Positions 21,749 through 33,894 are shown, numbered from the stretch's first letter. The stretch: 64,000 nt of DNA from Mycolicibacterium alvei (GCF_010727325.1 NZ_AP022565.1:620001-684000), one strand, 5' to 3'. A program made the numbers and translations. The notes: a model not told the origin generated them from the letters alone.

Positions 21749-23947
21749 TCAGCCCAACATCGTGTTGATCGCGGTGGTCAGCTCGGGCGAACTGGAGCTG
21801 GAGATGTGTTGGTAGGTGCCGCTACTGGCCTCCGCGACGCCTTCCCAGGTGGCCTTGTCGGAGCCACCGCCGAAGTCGATCACGTTGACCGCGATCGGAC
21901 GGGCGGGGTCGAATGCGCCGCGGATGTACTCCTGCAGCCCAGCCCCATCCAGGCTCTGGTCGGTGTGCGGTCCGGTGGTGATCACCAGGATCGAATTAGT
22001 CTGGCCGTCCAGATATTTCGACAATGCATCGGTGTAGACCATGCGTAGCGTGGTGAACGACACCGCGCCGCCACCCGAGGCGGACTGCTCGTCAAGTGTC
22101 GAGGTCAGCACATCGGAGCGGCGCTGTCCGTTGACCGGTTCAGCCAGCGGACCGGTCGAGACCTCGGAACGTCCCTCGGTGCCGTCGAAGGTCCAGAGGC
22201 CTACTGCGGCGGTATCCGACAGTGCCTTGACCCGGCTGTCCAGCGCTGCCACCACGTTGGCCAACCGGGACTTGCCGCCCTCCTCGGTCGGCATCGACTG
22301 GTCGAGCATGATCGTGACCGCAGGCTTTCCCGACGGCGCGGCGGTGGCGTTGGACAGCGTTACCCGCGTGGCGTTGTCACCGACCGACAACGGCGCGGCG
22401 AGCTCAGCGAAAGCCGTGACATCGCTGGACGGTGGCGTTGTCCCCTCGGCGCGGAACCCCGCCTTGGCGAACTCGGCGAGCTGCTCGGGCTTGCGCAGGT
22501 AGCGGGCGAACTCGCTGGCTGCGGTGACCTGTTCCTTCTCCAGCCACTCCCCGGACAGCAGCACCGTCGGATAGTCGGCGGTGGCGGTGGGCCCCGGTGG
22601 CACCCAACCGGCCAACGAGGACCTGACGTCGTCGATCGAGGTGGCCCGCTGGAACAGTTGCTGCTCAGTGGTGGCCACGGCGTGCACCGGCGCGGTCGCC
22701 GGGTCGGAGGCGTTGAGCAACGCGTCGAAGGCGGTGCCCAGCTCGGAGTCGTCGAGTTTGGGCTGCCCCCCGAGCAGACTGCTCACGCCGCTCATACCGG
22801 AGGTCGCCGGCGCGCCGGACGGAGCCGTCGCCGCGGCGACAGCCTCGGCGGCCAGGGAGGCGGCGTCACCGTTGCTGTGGGTCGGTAGCGCCAGTTTGAG
22901 CGTGCCCCACCCGGGCAGCTTGAGCGCATTCATCGCGGCCGGGCTGCTCTGAAGTTGCGGCAGAGTAGCCCAGGTCTGTTGTGCCAGAGCGTTCTTCAGC
23001 TGCGGGCGGACCGCCAGCAGGACCGGTGAGGTCACCAGGGATCGGCTGTCGCTGACAACCTGCGTGCCCGCCGTCGCCTCCAGTCGCGCCTCGGCGATGC
23101 CGCTGGCCGGAATCCACAGCGCCGGGCGGTCACCGAGCTCGCTGGGCCAGGTGTTGGCGAAACCACCGACCACACGATCGGAATCGGCAGACTGCACCCG
23201 CACCTTGACGCAGCGGTCGCCGACCGGGCTGACCGACTTGTTGTAGGCGTTGGCCAATCCCTCGATGTGTGTCGAGATCGTCGGGTCGGCGATGACGGCG
23301 ACACCGAGTTCACCGTCGACGCAACGTGCGGCGGCCGCGTCGCTGCGGCCGGCGAGGACATCGCCGAAGAAGTTCCACAGGATCACCGCGCCGACGACGG
23401 CCACCACGGTGACCAGTGCGACGATCACACTGACACTGACACCGCGCCGGCCGGACTGCACCGCCCGATGGCTGCCGGTCCACTCACCGCCGTCCCAGTC
23501 GCCGCCGTGCTGGCGACCGGACGGGCTGGAGGGCGGCGGCGGTTCGGCTACCGCACCGAACTGGGCGGTGGGCTGCTCGTCGCCGTATTCCGCGTCGTAG
23601 TCGTCGGAGTAGCTGCTGCGGTACCCGTCGATGTACTCGTCGTCGTACGAGTCGTCTTCGGCGTAGTCCGATGCCTCGTAGTTCGATTCGGTGCTGTCCG
23701 ATTCGTCGTAGTCGGCGTACTCCGAGTCGCGGTAGTCGGACTCGTAGTCGTCGTCCCCGTCGGCGTACCCGGGTGCCCGGTACTCAGGCTCGTCCCGGTA
23801 CGTGGGTGCATCCCGGTAGCCGCGATCGGGCTGACGTCGGGGCGGATCGAAGTCGTCGTAATCGTCGGAGTAGCCGTCGTCCCCGACGTGCCCGTGGTCG
23901 GGCTCGTCGGGTGCATCCTCAGGGTCGGGAATGCTGTGCCTGCCCAT
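21749..23947 (-). CDS. VWA-domain membrane protein with solute-binding-like module (Rv1836c-like)
   Basis: A 732-residue protein. Residues 1-130 are a very acidic Asp/Tyr/Glu-rich region with repeated YRD, YDD and ESD motifs. A single transmembrane helix follows near 168-190 (VSVSVIVALVTVVAVVGAVI), then a periplasmic-binding-like domain (about 205-520), then a von Willebrand A domain from about 540. The MIDAS reads DQSMP, lacking the second serine of DxSxS, so metal binding may be weak. M. tuberculosis Rv1836c is the syntenic relative. Topology suggests an external substrate- or adhesion-type role, not shown. Confidence 0.82.
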   Translation of the reverse strand: MGRHSIPDPEDAPDEPDHGHVGDDGYSDDYDDFDPPRRQPDRGYRDAPTYRDEPEYRAPGYADGDDDYESDYRDSEYADYDESDSTESNYEASDYAEDDSYDDEYIDGYRSSYSDDYDAEYGDEQPTAQFGAVAEPPPPSSPSGRQHGGDWDGGEWTGSHRAVQSGRRGVSVSVIVALVTVVAVVGAVILWNFFGDVLAGRSDAAAARCVDGELGVAVIADPTISTHIEGLANAYNKSVSPVGDRCVKVRVQSADSDRVVGGFANTWPSELGDRPALWIPASGIAEARLEATAGTQVVSDSRSLVTSPVLLAVRPQLKNALAQQTWATLPQLQSSPAAMNALKLPGWGTLKLALPTHSNGDAASLAAEAVAAATAPSGAPATSGMSGVSSLLGGQPKLDDSELGTAFDALLNASDPATAPVHAVATTEQQLFQRATSIDDVRSSLAGWVPPGPTATADYPTVLLSGEWLEKEQVTAASEFARYLRKPEQLAEFAKAGFRAEGTTPPSSDVTAFAELAAPLSVGDNATRVTLSNATAAPSGKPAVTIMLDQSMPTEEGGKSRLANVVAALDSRVKALSDTAAVGLWTFDGTEGRSEVSTGPLAEPVNGQRRSDVLTSTLDEQSASGGGAVSFTTLRMVYTDALSKYLDGQTNSILVITTGPHTDQSLDGAGLQEYIRGAFDPARPIAVNVIDFGGGSDKATWEGVAEASSGTYQHISSSSSPELTTAINTMLG

Positions 23948-24002
23948 TCCTAACCCCTGTACGTCTCGCGCCGACTAGTCATCCGGACCCGCCGAAGTCT
24001 AA

Positions 24003-26213
24003 TCACTTCCCGGCGGCGCTCGCTTTGAACTCGCGGCGGCGCCGGTGCAGGATCGGCTCGGTGTAGCCGTTGGGCTGTTGGGCTCCGGACAGGATCAGCT
24101 CCTGTGCCGCGCCGAACGCGATGCTGGCATCCGGGTTCGGCGCCATCGGCAGATAGTCGGGGTCCCCGGCGTTCTGCTCGTCGACGACCGCGGCCATCCG
24201 GCGCAGACTGGCCTTGACGTCCTCTTCGGTGATGATGCCGTGCCGCAGCCAGTTCGCCAGCAGCTGGCTGGAGATCCGCAGGGTGGCGCGGTCTTCCATC
24301 AGCGCGATGTCGTGGATGTCGGGCACCTTCGAGCAGCCGACGCCCGCGTCGATCCAGCGGACCACGTAGCCCAGGATCGACTGGCAGTTGTTGTCCACCT
24401 CTTCGTGGATCTCTTCGGGTGACCAGCTCAACGAGGAGTCCGCGAGCGGGATCGTCAGCAGATCTTCGATCGTGGCGCGCGTCTTGCCGGTCAGCTCCTT
24501 CTGCACCGCCTCGACGTCCACTTCGTGGTAGTGCATCGCGTGCAGGGTGGCCGCGGTCGGTGAGGGAACCCACGCGGTGGTGGCGCCGGCCTTCGGCTGA
24601 CCGATCTTCTGCTCGACCATGTCGGCCATCAGATCGGTCATGGCCCACATGCCCTTGCCGATCTGAGCCTTGCCGGCCAGGCCGGTGGCCAGACCGGCGT
24701 CGACGTTGTTGTCCTCGTAGGCCTTGATCCACGGCTGGGTCTTCATCCCGCCCTTGCGGATCATCGGGCCGGCCTCCATCGAGGTGTGGATCTCGTCGCC
24801 GGTGCGGTCCAGGAAGCCGGTGTTGATGAACACCACGCGGTCGGCCGCAGCCTTGATGCAAGCCTTCAGGTTGACCGTGGTGCGACGCTCCTCGTCCATG
24901 ATGCCGACCTTGAGGGTGCTCGCAGGCAGGCCGAGGACGTCCTCGACACGGCCGAACAGCTCACAGGTGAACGCGACCTCGTCGGGGCCGTGCATCTTGG
25001 GCTTGACGATGTAGACCGAGCCGGTGCGGCTGTTCTTCAGCGGGCCATTCGCCTCGTCGTCCTTGAGCCCGTGCATGGCGATCAGTCCGGTGAACAGCGC
25101 GTCCTGGATGCCCTCGGGAATCTCGTTGCCGTCGGCATCGACGATCGCGTCGTTGGTCATCAGATGTCCGACGTTGCGGACGAACAGCAGGCTGCGTCCG
25201 GGCAGGGTCAGCTCGCCCTCGCCGTCCGGGGTGGTGAAGGTGCGGTCGGGGTTCAGCACGCGGGTGAACGACTTGCCGCCCTTGCTGACCTCTTCGGCCA
25301 GATCGCCGCGGTTCAGACCCAGCCAGTTGCGGTAGCCGAGCACCTTGTCGTCGGCGTCGACGGCGGCCACCGAGTCCTCGAAGTCCATGATCGTGGTGAT
25401 CGCGGATTCCAGCACGACGTCCTTGATGCCGGCGGCGTCGGTGGAGCCGATGGGGGAGTCGGGGTCGATCAGGATCTCGATGTGCAGCCCGTGGTTGGCC
25501 AGCAGCACCGACCACTGGGGTTGGCCGAGCTCACCGGTGTAGCCGACGAACTGCTCGGGGGTGGCCAGGCCGGAGGACAACCCGTCGCCGTACTCGACGA
25601 GCAGTTGGCCGGCCCCGTCTTCTTGGACGATCTTGAGACCGGTTGCCTCGGCCCAGGTACCCGCGGCCAGCGGCACTGCCTCGTCCAGGAAGTTGCGGGC
25701 GTAGGCGATCACCTTGTCGCCGCGGACCTTGTTGTACCCGGTGCCCTTCTCGGCGCCGTCGTCCTCGCTGATGACGTCGGTGCCGTACAGCGCGTCGTAC
25801 AGCGAGCCCCACCGGGCGTTGGCGGCATTGAGCGCGAAGCGGGCGTTGAGGATCGGCACCACGAGCTGCGGGCCCGCGGTCGAGGTGATCTCGTCGTCCA
25901 CGCCGGCGGTGGTGATGGTGAAGTCGGCAGGCTCGGGCAACAGGTAACCGATGTCGATGAGGAACTGCTTGTAGGCCTCGGGATCGACCGGCTCGAGCAC
26001 ATGAGAGCGGTGCCACTTGTCGATCTGCGCCTGCAGATCATCGCGACGGGCCAGCAGGTCCTGATTCTTGGGGGTGAGGTCAGCGACAACCTTGTCCACA
26101 CCGGACCAGAAACTGTCCGGGTCGACGCCGGTGCCCGGCAGTGCCTCGTTGGTGATGAAGTCGTGCAGGACCTGTGCCACGCGCAGGTTTCCGACAGTCA
26201 CGCGATTGGTCAT
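24003..26213 (-). CDS. glcB: Malate synthase G
   Basis: A 736-residue enzyme that condenses glyoxylate with acetyl-CoA to malate in the glyoxylate shunt. It matches mycobacterial GlcB throughout: [34 protein letters not shown] and the [20 protein letters not shown] region. The catalytic aspartate lies in [20 protein letters not shown] and the C-terminus has [20 protein letters not shown]. Full length. The gene is alone on its transcript or begins one that continues into the VWA gene 55 bases downstream. Confidence 0.96.
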   Translation of the reverse strand: MTNRVTVGNLRVAQVLHDFITNEALPGTGVDPDSFWSGVDKVVADLTPKNQDLLARRDDLQAQIDKWHRSHVLEPVDPEAYKQFLIDIGYLLPEPADFTITTAGVDDEITSTAGPQLVVPILNARFALNAANARWGSLYDALYGTDVISEDDGAEKGTGYNKVRGDKVIAYARNFLDEAVPLAAGTWAEATGLKIVQEDGAGQLLVEYGDGLSSGLATPEQFVGYTGELGQPQWSVLLANHGLHIEILIDPDSPIGSTDAAGIKDVVLESAITTIMDFEDSVAAVDADDKVLGYRNWLGLNRGDLAEEVSKGGKSFTRVLNPDRTFTTPDGEGELTLPGRSLLFVRNVGHLMTNDAIVDADGNEIPEGIQDALFTGLIAMHGLKDDEANGPLKNSRTGSVYIVKPKMHGPDEVAFTCELFGRVEDVLGLPASTLKVGIMDEERRTTVNLKACIKAAADRVVFINTGFLDRTGDEIHTSMEAGPMIRKGGMKTQPWIKAYEDNNVDAGLATGLAGKAQIGKGMWAMTDLMADMVEQKIGQPKAGATTAWVPSPTAATLHAMHYHEVDVEAVQKELTGKTRATIEDLLTIPLADSSLSWSPEEIHEEVDNNCQSILGYVVRWIDAGVGCSKVPDIHDIALMEDRATLRISSQLLANWLRHGIITEEDVKASLRRMAAVVDEQNAGDPDYLPMAPNPDASIAFGAAQELILSGAQQPNGYTEPILHRRRREFKASAAGK

Positions 26214-26291
26214 GCGCGTTTCCTCCCTCGGCTCCAGGCCCCGTGCGGTGCCTGCCGTTTATCCAGCTTACCCATTGGTAACGTCGGCCTT

Positions 26292-27182
26292 TCAGCCGTC
26301 CAGCCTGGTGAGCAACAGCTCACACCGGTTTGCCAGAGTGACCCGCAGCGGAGCCGCTCGCTCGGCGATGCGCTGTTGGGCTCTGACGTATTCGGCGCGC
26401 CCGGCCGGTGTTTCGATGGCGATCGGCTCGAAACCATACTGCGTCAAGTCGTATGGGCTGGCACACATATCGAGTGCGCGTGCGTCGGCCGCCAGATCGA
26501 GTGCGTCCATGACCAATTCCGACGGCACCAGCGGGCCCAGTTTGTAGGCCCATTTGTAGGTGTCCATGGCGGCGTGGATGCAGCCGGGCTGCTCGGCGTC
26601 GAGCTGCTGCTCCCGGCGCAGTTGCCGGTCGTTGCGGGGAACTGCGGCGTCGGTGAAGAACCGGAATGCATCAAAATGGCTGCACCGTAACGGCATTGAC
26701 TCGACGACGGCATCGGTTCCGGCGGTGCCCAGCCGCAGCGGAATCTTGTCGTGACGTAGCTGGGGCGCCCGATAGACCATGGCCCACTCGTGCAGTCCGA
26801 AGCAGTTCATCCGGGGCGCTCGCGTCGCGGTCGAGCGCATCAACCGGGCCACGAATCGGACCGTCTCGATGCGTGAACGCAGGCAGTCGTCCCCGACAGT
26901 GACGCCGTGCGGATGTCGGCCGTACCCGGTGCGCTGCAGATAGGACTCGGCGTCCTCGCCGGCGAGTACCACCCCGAAACCCGGATGCCATAGGCGTAGC
27001 TGGCGGGGGCGAAGGCTGTAGTAGGTGAACAGGAAATCCCACACCGGGTGCGGTTCACCGGCGTGTCGGCGCCGCACGTGCGGTGTGAGGAAGTCGTCGG
27101 CACGCCGCCGGTGTGATTCTGCTCGTGCAGCCCATTCCGGGGGCGCCAGGACCTGCTCGACAGATCCCGCGCGTCCTTCCAT
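26292..27182 (-). CDS. Protein of the actinobacterial family annotated as 3-methyladenine DNA glycosylase
   Basis: About 296 residues. Conserved blocks are HPVWDFLFTYYSLRPRQLRL, NCFGLHEWAMVY, CSHFDAFRFFT, EQPGCIHAAMDTYKWAYKLG and ASPYDLTQYGFEPIAIETPA, as in a widespread actinobacterial family usually called 3-methyladenine DNA glycosylase. I see no helix-hairpin-helix or other glycosylase signature, so the name rests on database habit rather than motif evidence. The ATG at 27182 follows GGAGGAGAC and was preferred to an earlier in-frame start at 27248. Confidence 0.7.
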   Translation of the reverse strand: MEGRAGSVEQVLAPPEWAARAESHRRRADDFLTPHVRRRHAGEPHPVWDFLFTYYSLRPRQLRLWHPGFGVVLAGEDAESYLQRTGYGRHPHGVTVGDDCLRSRIETVRFVARLMRSTATRAPRMNCFGLHEWAMVYRAPQLRHDKIPLRLGTAGTDAVVESMPLRCSHFDAFRFFTDAAVPRNDRQLRREQQLDAEQPGCIHAAMDTYKWAYKLGPLVPSELVMDALDLAADARALDMCASPYDLTQYGFEPIAIETPAGRAEYVRAQQRIAERAAPLRVTLANRCELLLTRLDG

Positions 27183-27257
27183 GTCTCCTCCACCAGGCGG
27201 CCCGTCGCCGCCGTGCGGCTCGAGCCTACCGATCGGGCCGGGGCCCACTTCGAGGGG

Positions 27258-28355
27258 TCAGATGCGGTGCGTACCGTCGCGTACTGTTCCGACCAGATCC
27301 TCGACCAGGTCTTCCAGCGCGACCATCGCGGTGACGGTTCCGGCCACGCCGCCGTTCTCGTCGTCCGGCGCCTCGTGACCCTGCTCGTCACCCGAGACCA
27401 CCAGTGCGAGGTGACTGTTGCTTCGCCGCATCCGCGACAGCGCGTCGGGCAGCGGCAACGACGCCGAGACGCGGGGCAGCGGACGCACCATCGTCACGTC
27501 CAGTACCGCATCGGGATCGTTGATCTGCGGCAGCACATCCTTGATGTGCAGGTATCCGATGACCGATCCCGACGTGTCGGTCACCGGGAAACGGGAGTAG
27601 CCGGTCTCGGTGAGGGCCCGCTCGACCGCACCCACGGTCGGCCCGCTGCCTTCGGCGGCAACGGGTATCGCGTGAATGTCGGTCAACGGCATCGCGACGT
27701 CGTTGACCGTCCTGCTGCGCGTCTGCAGTGCCCGGGTCAGGCGACCGTGCTCCTCGGTGTCGAGCAGGCCTTCGGACACCGATTCGGCGATCATCTCCGA
27801 CAGCTCGACGGTCGACACGGCCGAGGCCAGCTCGTCGACCGGTTCGACACGGAACAGGCGCAGGGTGGCGTTGGCGCACCAGTTGTAGAAGGCGATGAAC
27901 GGCCGGGCCGCGTTGATGTAGAGCAGATACGGCGGGATCAGCAGCATCGCCGCAGTCTCGGGCCCAGCGATCGCGATGTTCTTCGGCACCATCTCGCCGA
28001 GCAGCACATGCAGAATCACCACGACGGCCAGCGCGACGAGGAACGAGACCGTGTGCAGCACGGTGTCGGACACCCCGAACAACGCGAACGGCTTCTCCAA
28101 CAGATGCGCGACGGCCGGTTCACCGACCCGGCCCAGCAGGATCGAGCAGATCGTGATGCCCAGCTGGGAACCGGCCAGCATCAGCGACAGGTGCTCGCCG
28201 GCCCGAATGACCGTGATGGCACTGCGTTTACCCTGTTCGGCCAGGGCCTGCAGCCGGTCCCGGCGGGCCGAGATCAGCGCGAACTCGGCCGCCACGAAGA
28301 ACGCATTCGCCGCCAGCAGCAGTACCGTCAACAGCACGCCGAGGATGTCACCCAT
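27258..28355 (-). CDS. CNNM/CorC-type membrane protein with DUF21 and CBS domains (Rv1841c-like)
   Basis: A 365-residue protein. The DUF21 membrane domain spans about 1-190 ([40 protein letters not shown]) and two CBS motifs follow ([40 protein letters not shown]). It lacks the C-terminal CorC_HlyC transporter-associated domain seen in its partner. CNNM/CorC proteins export Mg2+ or related cations; the older name hemolysin is misleading. It overlaps the upstream paralogue by eight bases, so translation is coupled. Confidence 0.88.
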   Translation of the reverse strand: MGDILGVLLTVLLLAANAFFVAAEFALISARRDRLQALAEQGKRSAITVIRAGEHLSLMLAGSQLGITICSILLGRVGEPAVAHLLEKPFALFGVSDTVLHTVSFLVALAVVVILHVLLGEMVPKNIAIAGPETAAMLLIPPYLLYINAARPFIAFYNWCANATLRLFRVEPVDELASAVSTVELSEMIAESVSEGLLDTEEHGRLTRALQTRSRTVNDVAMPLTDIHAIPVAAEGSGPTVGAVERALTETGYSRFPVTDTSGSVIGYLHIKDVLPQINDPDAVLDVTMVRPLPRVSASLPLPDALSRMRRSNSHLALVVSGDEQGHEAPDDENGGVAGTVTAMVALEDLVEDLVGTVRDGTHRI

Positions 28356-29715
28356 GGCTGTTCCCCCGGTGGCCGAGGCTGGTCAGCTCCAGCAGGTCGA
28401 TCCGGCGGCCGTCCATCCGGACCACGGTGGCCAGCCAGTGAACGGGTTTGTCGGGATCGCCGTCGGGGTCGAACGCGACGAGCTCCACGGACTCGCCGTT
28501 CTCCGGGATGTGGCCGAGTTCCTGCAGGACGAGCCCGCCGATGGTCTCGTATTCACCTTCGGGAGCGCGGAATCCGGTGCCGGTCGCCACCTCGTCGATG
28601 CGCAGCAGCCCGGAGACCTGCCAGCCGGCACCGGCCGGCACCACGTCGGGGGTGGCGTCGTCATGCTCGTCGCGTACGTCGCCGACGATCTCCTCGATCA
28701 GATCCTCCACGGTCACCATGCCCGCCGTGCCGCCGTATTCGTCGACGACGAGCGCGGTCTGCAACCCGTTGGCGCGGATCTGGGTCATGACGGCGTCGCC
28801 GTCGAGGGTCGAAGGCACGGTCGCCACCGGCAAGGCCAGTGCGGCCAGCCGCATCTTGGCGCGGTCCTCGCGCGGAATCGAGAACACCTGTTTGACGTGG
28901 ACCACGCCGATCGTCTCGTCGAGGTCGCCCTCGACGATGGGGAACCGCGAATATCCGGTGCGGATCGCGGCGGCCATCAGGTCGGCCACCGAATCGCCTG
29001 CGTCGAGTACCTCGATCTTGGAGCGCGGAGTCATCAGTTCCTCGGCGATGCGCTCACCGAACTGCAGCGAACGGTGCACCAGCAACGCGGTGGTGGGATC
29101 GAGCGACCCGCTGCGGGCCGAGTTCCGGACCAGCGACGCCAGCTCCTGGGCCGAGCGCGCCGAGCGCAGTTCCTCGGCGGGTTCGACGCCGAGGCGGCGG
29201 ACGATCCAGTTGGCGGTGCCGTTGGTCAGCTTGATGACGGGGGTGAACAGCAACGAGAACAGCAGCTGGAACGGCGCAGCCGCGCGCGCGGTCGGGACCG
29301 GGCGGGCCACGGCCAGGTTTTTGGGCACGAGCTCGCCGAACACCATCGACAGCGACGTCGCGATGAGTATCGCCAGGAACAGGGACAGCCCACCGGCGAA
29401 TCTGGCGGGGATGCCGATGGCATCCAGGCCGGGGCGGATCAGTTCCCCGACGACGGGTTCGGCGAGGTAACCGGTGGCCAGTGTGGTGATCGAGATGCCG
29501 ACCTGGGCGCCGGAGAGCTGGAATGACAGGGTGCGGTGCGCGCGGCGGACCAGTTGGTCGCGGCGGTCGCCGGAGCGGGCGTTGGCCTCGACCGTGCTGC
29601 GTTCCAGCGCGGTCAGCGAGAACTCGGCCGCCACGAACACCGCGGTGCCGACGGTGAGCAGGACGATCGCCAGGATCGACAGCAGGGAGAAGACGAGGTC
29701 TGGTGAGCTGCCCAT
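28348..29715 (-). CDS. CNNM/CorC-type membrane protein with DUF21, CBS pair and CorC_HlyC domain (Rv1842c-like)
   Basis: A 455-residue protein. DUF21 membrane domain (about 1-200; [20 protein letters not shown] and [18 protein letters not shown]), CBS pair ([55 protein letters not shown]) and C-terminal CorC_HlyC domain ([20 protein letters not shown]). The family exports Mg2+ or similar divalent ions, with the CBS pair acting as the nucleotide sensor. It heads an operon with Rv1841c-like and is preceded by a 227-base structured leader. Confidence 0.9.
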   Translation of the reverse strand: MGSSPDLVFSLLSILAIVLLTVGTAVFVAAEFSLTALERSTVEANARSGDRRDQLVRRAHRTLSFQLSGAQVGISITTLATGYLAEPVVGELIRPGLDAIGIPARFAGGLSLFLAILIATSLSMVFGELVPKNLAVARPVPTARAAAPFQLLFSLLFTPVIKLTNGTANWIVRRLGVEPAEELRSARSAQELASLVRNSARSGSLDPTTALLVHRSLQFGERIAEELMTPRSKIEVLDAGDSVADLMAAAIRTGYSRFPIVEGDLDETIGVVHVKQVFSIPREDRAKMRLAALALPVATVPSTLDGDAVMTQIRANGLQTALVVDEYGGTAGMVTVEDLIEEIVGDVRDEHDDATPDVVPAGAGWQVSGLLRIDEVATGTGFRAPEGEYETIGGLVLQELGHIPENGESVELVAFDPDGDPDKPVHWLATVVRMDGRRIDLLELTSLGHRGNSHG

Positions 29716-29942
29716 CAGATCCTCACCAGAAATGCGCCGGGCCCGGGGCCCGGCCGACTAGAAGAGGGGTCGTCAGCTTCGGCGGACAGTAGGGACTGGT
29801 TTTCCACCCGGAAGGCCGGTTCAGAACCGGAGGCCTCGGTGGGTGCCTGCGGCACGTGAACCCTTTCGTTCGATCTGACGCAGCGGACGAAAGGGCAATG
29901 TCCGACCATCCGCGCGATACAGGAAGCTCAATAGTATCGCGG
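29716..29942 (-). promoter_or_regulatory. Structured 5' leader of the CNNM operon (unknown class)
   Basis: This 227-base stretch separates guaB1 from the CNNM genes on the same strand. Read on the minus strand, it begins with a -10-like element (TACTAT) and contains several strong hairpins: CCCTTTCGT with ACGAAAGGG, GTGCC with GGCAC, CCGGTT with AACCGG nested in a longer CCACC...GGGTGG arm, and a GC-rich GGGCCC hairpin just before the ribosome site. Since the operon encodes ion exporters, an ion-responsive leader is possible. I could not match it to M-box, yybP-ykoY or ydaO consensus. Confidence 0.4.
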
Positions 29943-31400
<1,458 letters not shown>

Positions 31401-31404
31401 CTAC

Positions 31405-32871
31405 TCAGGCGGGGACCTCGCTGCGGTCGCCGCTCCACAGGGTGTGGAACTTCTGACCGGGCTCGGCGTCGGTGCGCCCGTAGGTGTGCGCACCGAAGAA
31501 ATCGCGCAGGCCCTGAGTCAGCGCTGCGGGCAGCCGCTCGGTGCGCAACGCGTCGTAGTAGGACAGCGCCGACGAGAATCCGGGGACCGGGATGCCGAGC
31601 TGGGTGGCGGTGACGACCACCCGGCGCCAGCTGTCGATCGCCGATTCAACTGCACTGCGGAAATACGGGGCGGCGAGAAGGGTCGGTGACTCAGGATCCT
31701 CATCGAAGGCGTCTTTGATCCGGTTGAGGAACTTGGCCCGGATGATGCAACCGCCGCGCCAGATGGTGGCCAGGTCGCCGGGGGTGACGTTCCAGTTGTA
31801 TTCGGCGCTGCCGGCCTGGATCTGGTTGAAACCCTGTGCGTAGGCGACGATCTTGGACGCGTACAGCGCCTGGCGCACGTCTTCGGTGAACTGGGCGGCG
31901 TCGGCCGGAGCGGTGCCGAGGCCGCCGGAGGCCAGCCCGACGGTGGCCTTGCGCTGCGGGACCGAACCGGACAGGGCCCGGGCGAACACGGCCTCGGCGA
32001 TGCCGGTGACCGGAACCCCGAGGTCCAGGGCGGACTTTACGGTCCAGCGCCCGGTGCCCTTCTGCTCGGCCTCGTCCACGATCACATCGACCAGTGGCCT
32101 GCCGGTCTTGGCGTCGACCTGGCGCAGCACCTCGGCGGTGATCTCGACCAGGTAGCTGTCCAGCTCGCCCTTGTTCCACTCGGCGAACACGTCGGCGATC
32201 TCGGGGGCGGATTTGCCCAGCCCGTCGCGCAGCAACTGGTAGGCCTCGCCGATCAGCTGCATGTCGGAGTACTCGATACCGTTGTGCACCATTTTCACGA
32301 AGTGCCCGGACCCGTCCGGGCCGATGTGCGTACAGCACGGCACGCCGTCGACGTGGGCCGAGATCTCCTCGAGCAGCGGGCCGAGGCTCTTGTAGGACTC
32401 CGCGGGGCCGCCGGGCATGATCGACGGGCCGTTGAGTGCGCCCTCTTCACCACCGGAGATGCCCGCGCCGACGAAGTGCAGGCCGCGCTCGCGGATGGCC
32501 TTCTCGCGGCGGATGGTGTCGGTGTAGAGCGAGTTGCCACCATCGATGATGATGTCGCCCTCTTCCATGGCGTCGGCGAGCTCGTTGATCACCGCGTCGG
32601 TGGCATCGCCGGCTTTGACCATGATCAGCACGCGGCGCGGTTTCTCCAGGGCGTCAAGGAATTCGGCGATGGTCTCACTGCGGACGAACTTGCCTTCCGA
32701 ACCGTGTTCGGCCAACAGTGCATCGGTCTTGGACACCGAGCGGTTGTGCAGGGCGACGGTGTAGCCGTGCCGGGCGAAGTTGCGGGCGATGTTGGAACCC
32801 ATCACCGCGAGGCCGGTAACTCCGATCTGCGCAGTAGCGGTGGTGCTCGACGGAGTACTCGACGAAGTCAT
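31405..32871 (-). CDS. gnd: 6-Phosphogluconate dehydrogenase (decarboxylating)
   Basis: A 488-residue oxidative pentose phosphate enzyme. It oxidises 6-phosphogluconate to ribulose 5-phosphate with release of CO2. NADP site GLAVMGSNIARNFARHG; substrate signature GISGGEEGALNGPSIMPGG; C-terminal ALTQGLRDFFGAHTYGRTDA. The ~480-residue length is the long, NADP-type form (Gnd1, Rv1844c). A Ser/Thr-rich N-terminal extension of about 14 residues precedes the Rossmann fold. It is probably cotranscribed with guaB1. Confidence 0.95.
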   Translation of the reverse strand: MTSSSTPSSTTATAQIGVTGLAVMGSNIARNFARHGYTVALHNRSVSKTDALLAEHGSEGKFVRSETIAEFLDALEKPRRVLIMVKAGDATDAVINELADAMEEGDIIIDGGNSLYTDTIRREKAIRERGLHFVGAGISGGEEGALNGPSIMPGGPAESYKSLGPLLEEISAHVDGVPCCTHIGPDGSGHFVKMVHNGIEYSDMQLIGEAYQLLRDGLGKSAPEIADVFAEWNKGELDSYLVEITAEVLRQVDAKTGRPLVDVIVDEAEQKGTGRWTVKSALDLGVPVTGIAEAVFARALSGSVPQRKATVGLASGGLGTAPADAAQFTEDVRQALYASKIVAYAQGFNQIQAGSAEYNWNVTPGDLATIWRGGCIIRAKFLNRIKDAFDEDPESPTLLAAPYFRSAVESAIDSWRRVVVTATQLGIPVPGFSSALSYYDALRTERLPAALTQGLRDFFGAHTYGRTDAEPGQKFHTLWSGDRSEVPA

Positions 32872-32922
32872 GCAGCAGCCTTTCGTTGTTTTGTTGTAGT
32901 AGAACGCCTGTCGTGCAGAGCG

Positions 32923-33894
32923 TTATCCGAGACCGGAGAACAGGCGGTGAAGTTCGGTGAGCCAGGGGACCGCGACGGCGACGGTGGGGATCACCAGCAC
33001 TGCGGCTGCGGTCAGGTAGGCGGTGGCCGCCATGGCCACGCTGTTGGGCTTGCCGCCCAGGCGTCGTACCCGGATCACGGTGGTCGGCCCGCCGGCGGCC
33101 AGCGCACCCGAGGGGGTGCGGCCGCTCGCGCAGGCAACCAGCGCCCGGGCCAGGGGAGTGGGGCCTGCGGTCCGGACGGCGGCGTCGTCGGCCAGCAGCT
33201 CGATGAGCAGCCGGACGGCATCCAGGGCGTTGGCGCTGCGGACGAACCGCGGGAAGGCGGCGTGGACGGCGGTGAACATCTCCAGGACCAGATCGTGGCG
33301 GGCGCGCAGGTGGGCCCGCTCATGGGTGAGGATTGCGGCGATCTCGTTGTCGGACAACGTGGTCAGCGTTCCCTCGCTGACCACGACGCGACTGCGGACG
33401 CCGGGCAGGCAGTAGGCGAGCGGCTGGGCGACGTCGAGGATGCGCAGCCCGTCGCCGGCCAGCGGGCGGTGGGCCGTACAGAGGTGGGCCGGAACCGCCT
33501 CGCGGGATTTGCCGAGCAGGTCGACCATCATGCGGTGATGGGCGCGCCTGCGCCGGGTGGCCACCGCCACCTGGATCACGGCCAGACAGAGCCGCCCCCC
33601 GATGAGCAGGGTGAGCGTGAATACCACGACCAGCAGCAGCCACAGCGGCCAGCCCAGAGCCTCGATCTCGCTGGTGATGGTGGCTGTCGGCCGGCCGTCC
33701 GGGCCGGGAACGAACAGCCTGCTCGCGATGGCGATACCGGCCGAGAAGGCCGAGAGTACGGCGGCCAGCGCGATCGACTGCCACAGCACGATGGCCGCAC
33801 GCGGGGCGCGCAGGGGCCAGGTTGCGCGCGCCAGCACCGCCGGTACCGGCCCGACCAGGGCCAGCGCTACGAGGGTGAAGGCCAGCGCGGACAC
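32923..33894 (-). CDS. BlaR1/MecR1-like M56 zinc metalloprotease (Rv1845c-like)
   Basis: A 323-residue membrane protein with about four hydrophobic segments and the zinc protease motif LTHERAHLRARHDL (HExxH). It lacks the C-terminal penicillin-binding sensor domain of classical BlaR1, as in Rv1845c. The model is that it cleaves the BlaI repressor encoded 14 bases upstream. What signal it senses without a beta-lactam-binding domain is not evident; in M. tuberculosis the pair responds to beta-lactams and affects ATP synthase expression. Confidence 0.88.
   Translation of the reverse strand: MSALAFTLVALALVGPVPAVLARATWPLRAPRAAIVLWQSIALAAVLSAFSAGIAIASRLFVPGPDGRPTATITSEIEALGWPLWLLLVVVFTLTLLIGGRLCLAVIQVAVATRRRRAHHRMMVDLLGKSREAVPAHLCTAHRPLAGDGLRILDVAQPLAYCLPGVRSRVVVSEGTLTTLSDNEIAAILTHERAHLRARHDLVLEMFTAVHAAFPRFVRSANALDAVRLLIELLADDAAVRTAGPTPLARALVACASGRTPSGALAAGGPTTVIRVRRLGGKPNSVAMAATAYLTAAAVLVIPTVAVAVPWLTELHRLFSGLG

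Noticed and set aside
24786..26690. A 634-codon plus-strand open frame opposite glcB
   Set aside because: Gln, Asp and Arg-rich translation typical of a reverse shadow; GlcB is conserved over its whole length.
29716..29942. M-box, cobalamin or c-di-AMP riboswitch in the CNNM leader
   Set aside because: None of the conserved core sequences (for example the cobalamin GCCACTG box) is present; reported only as an unclassified leader.
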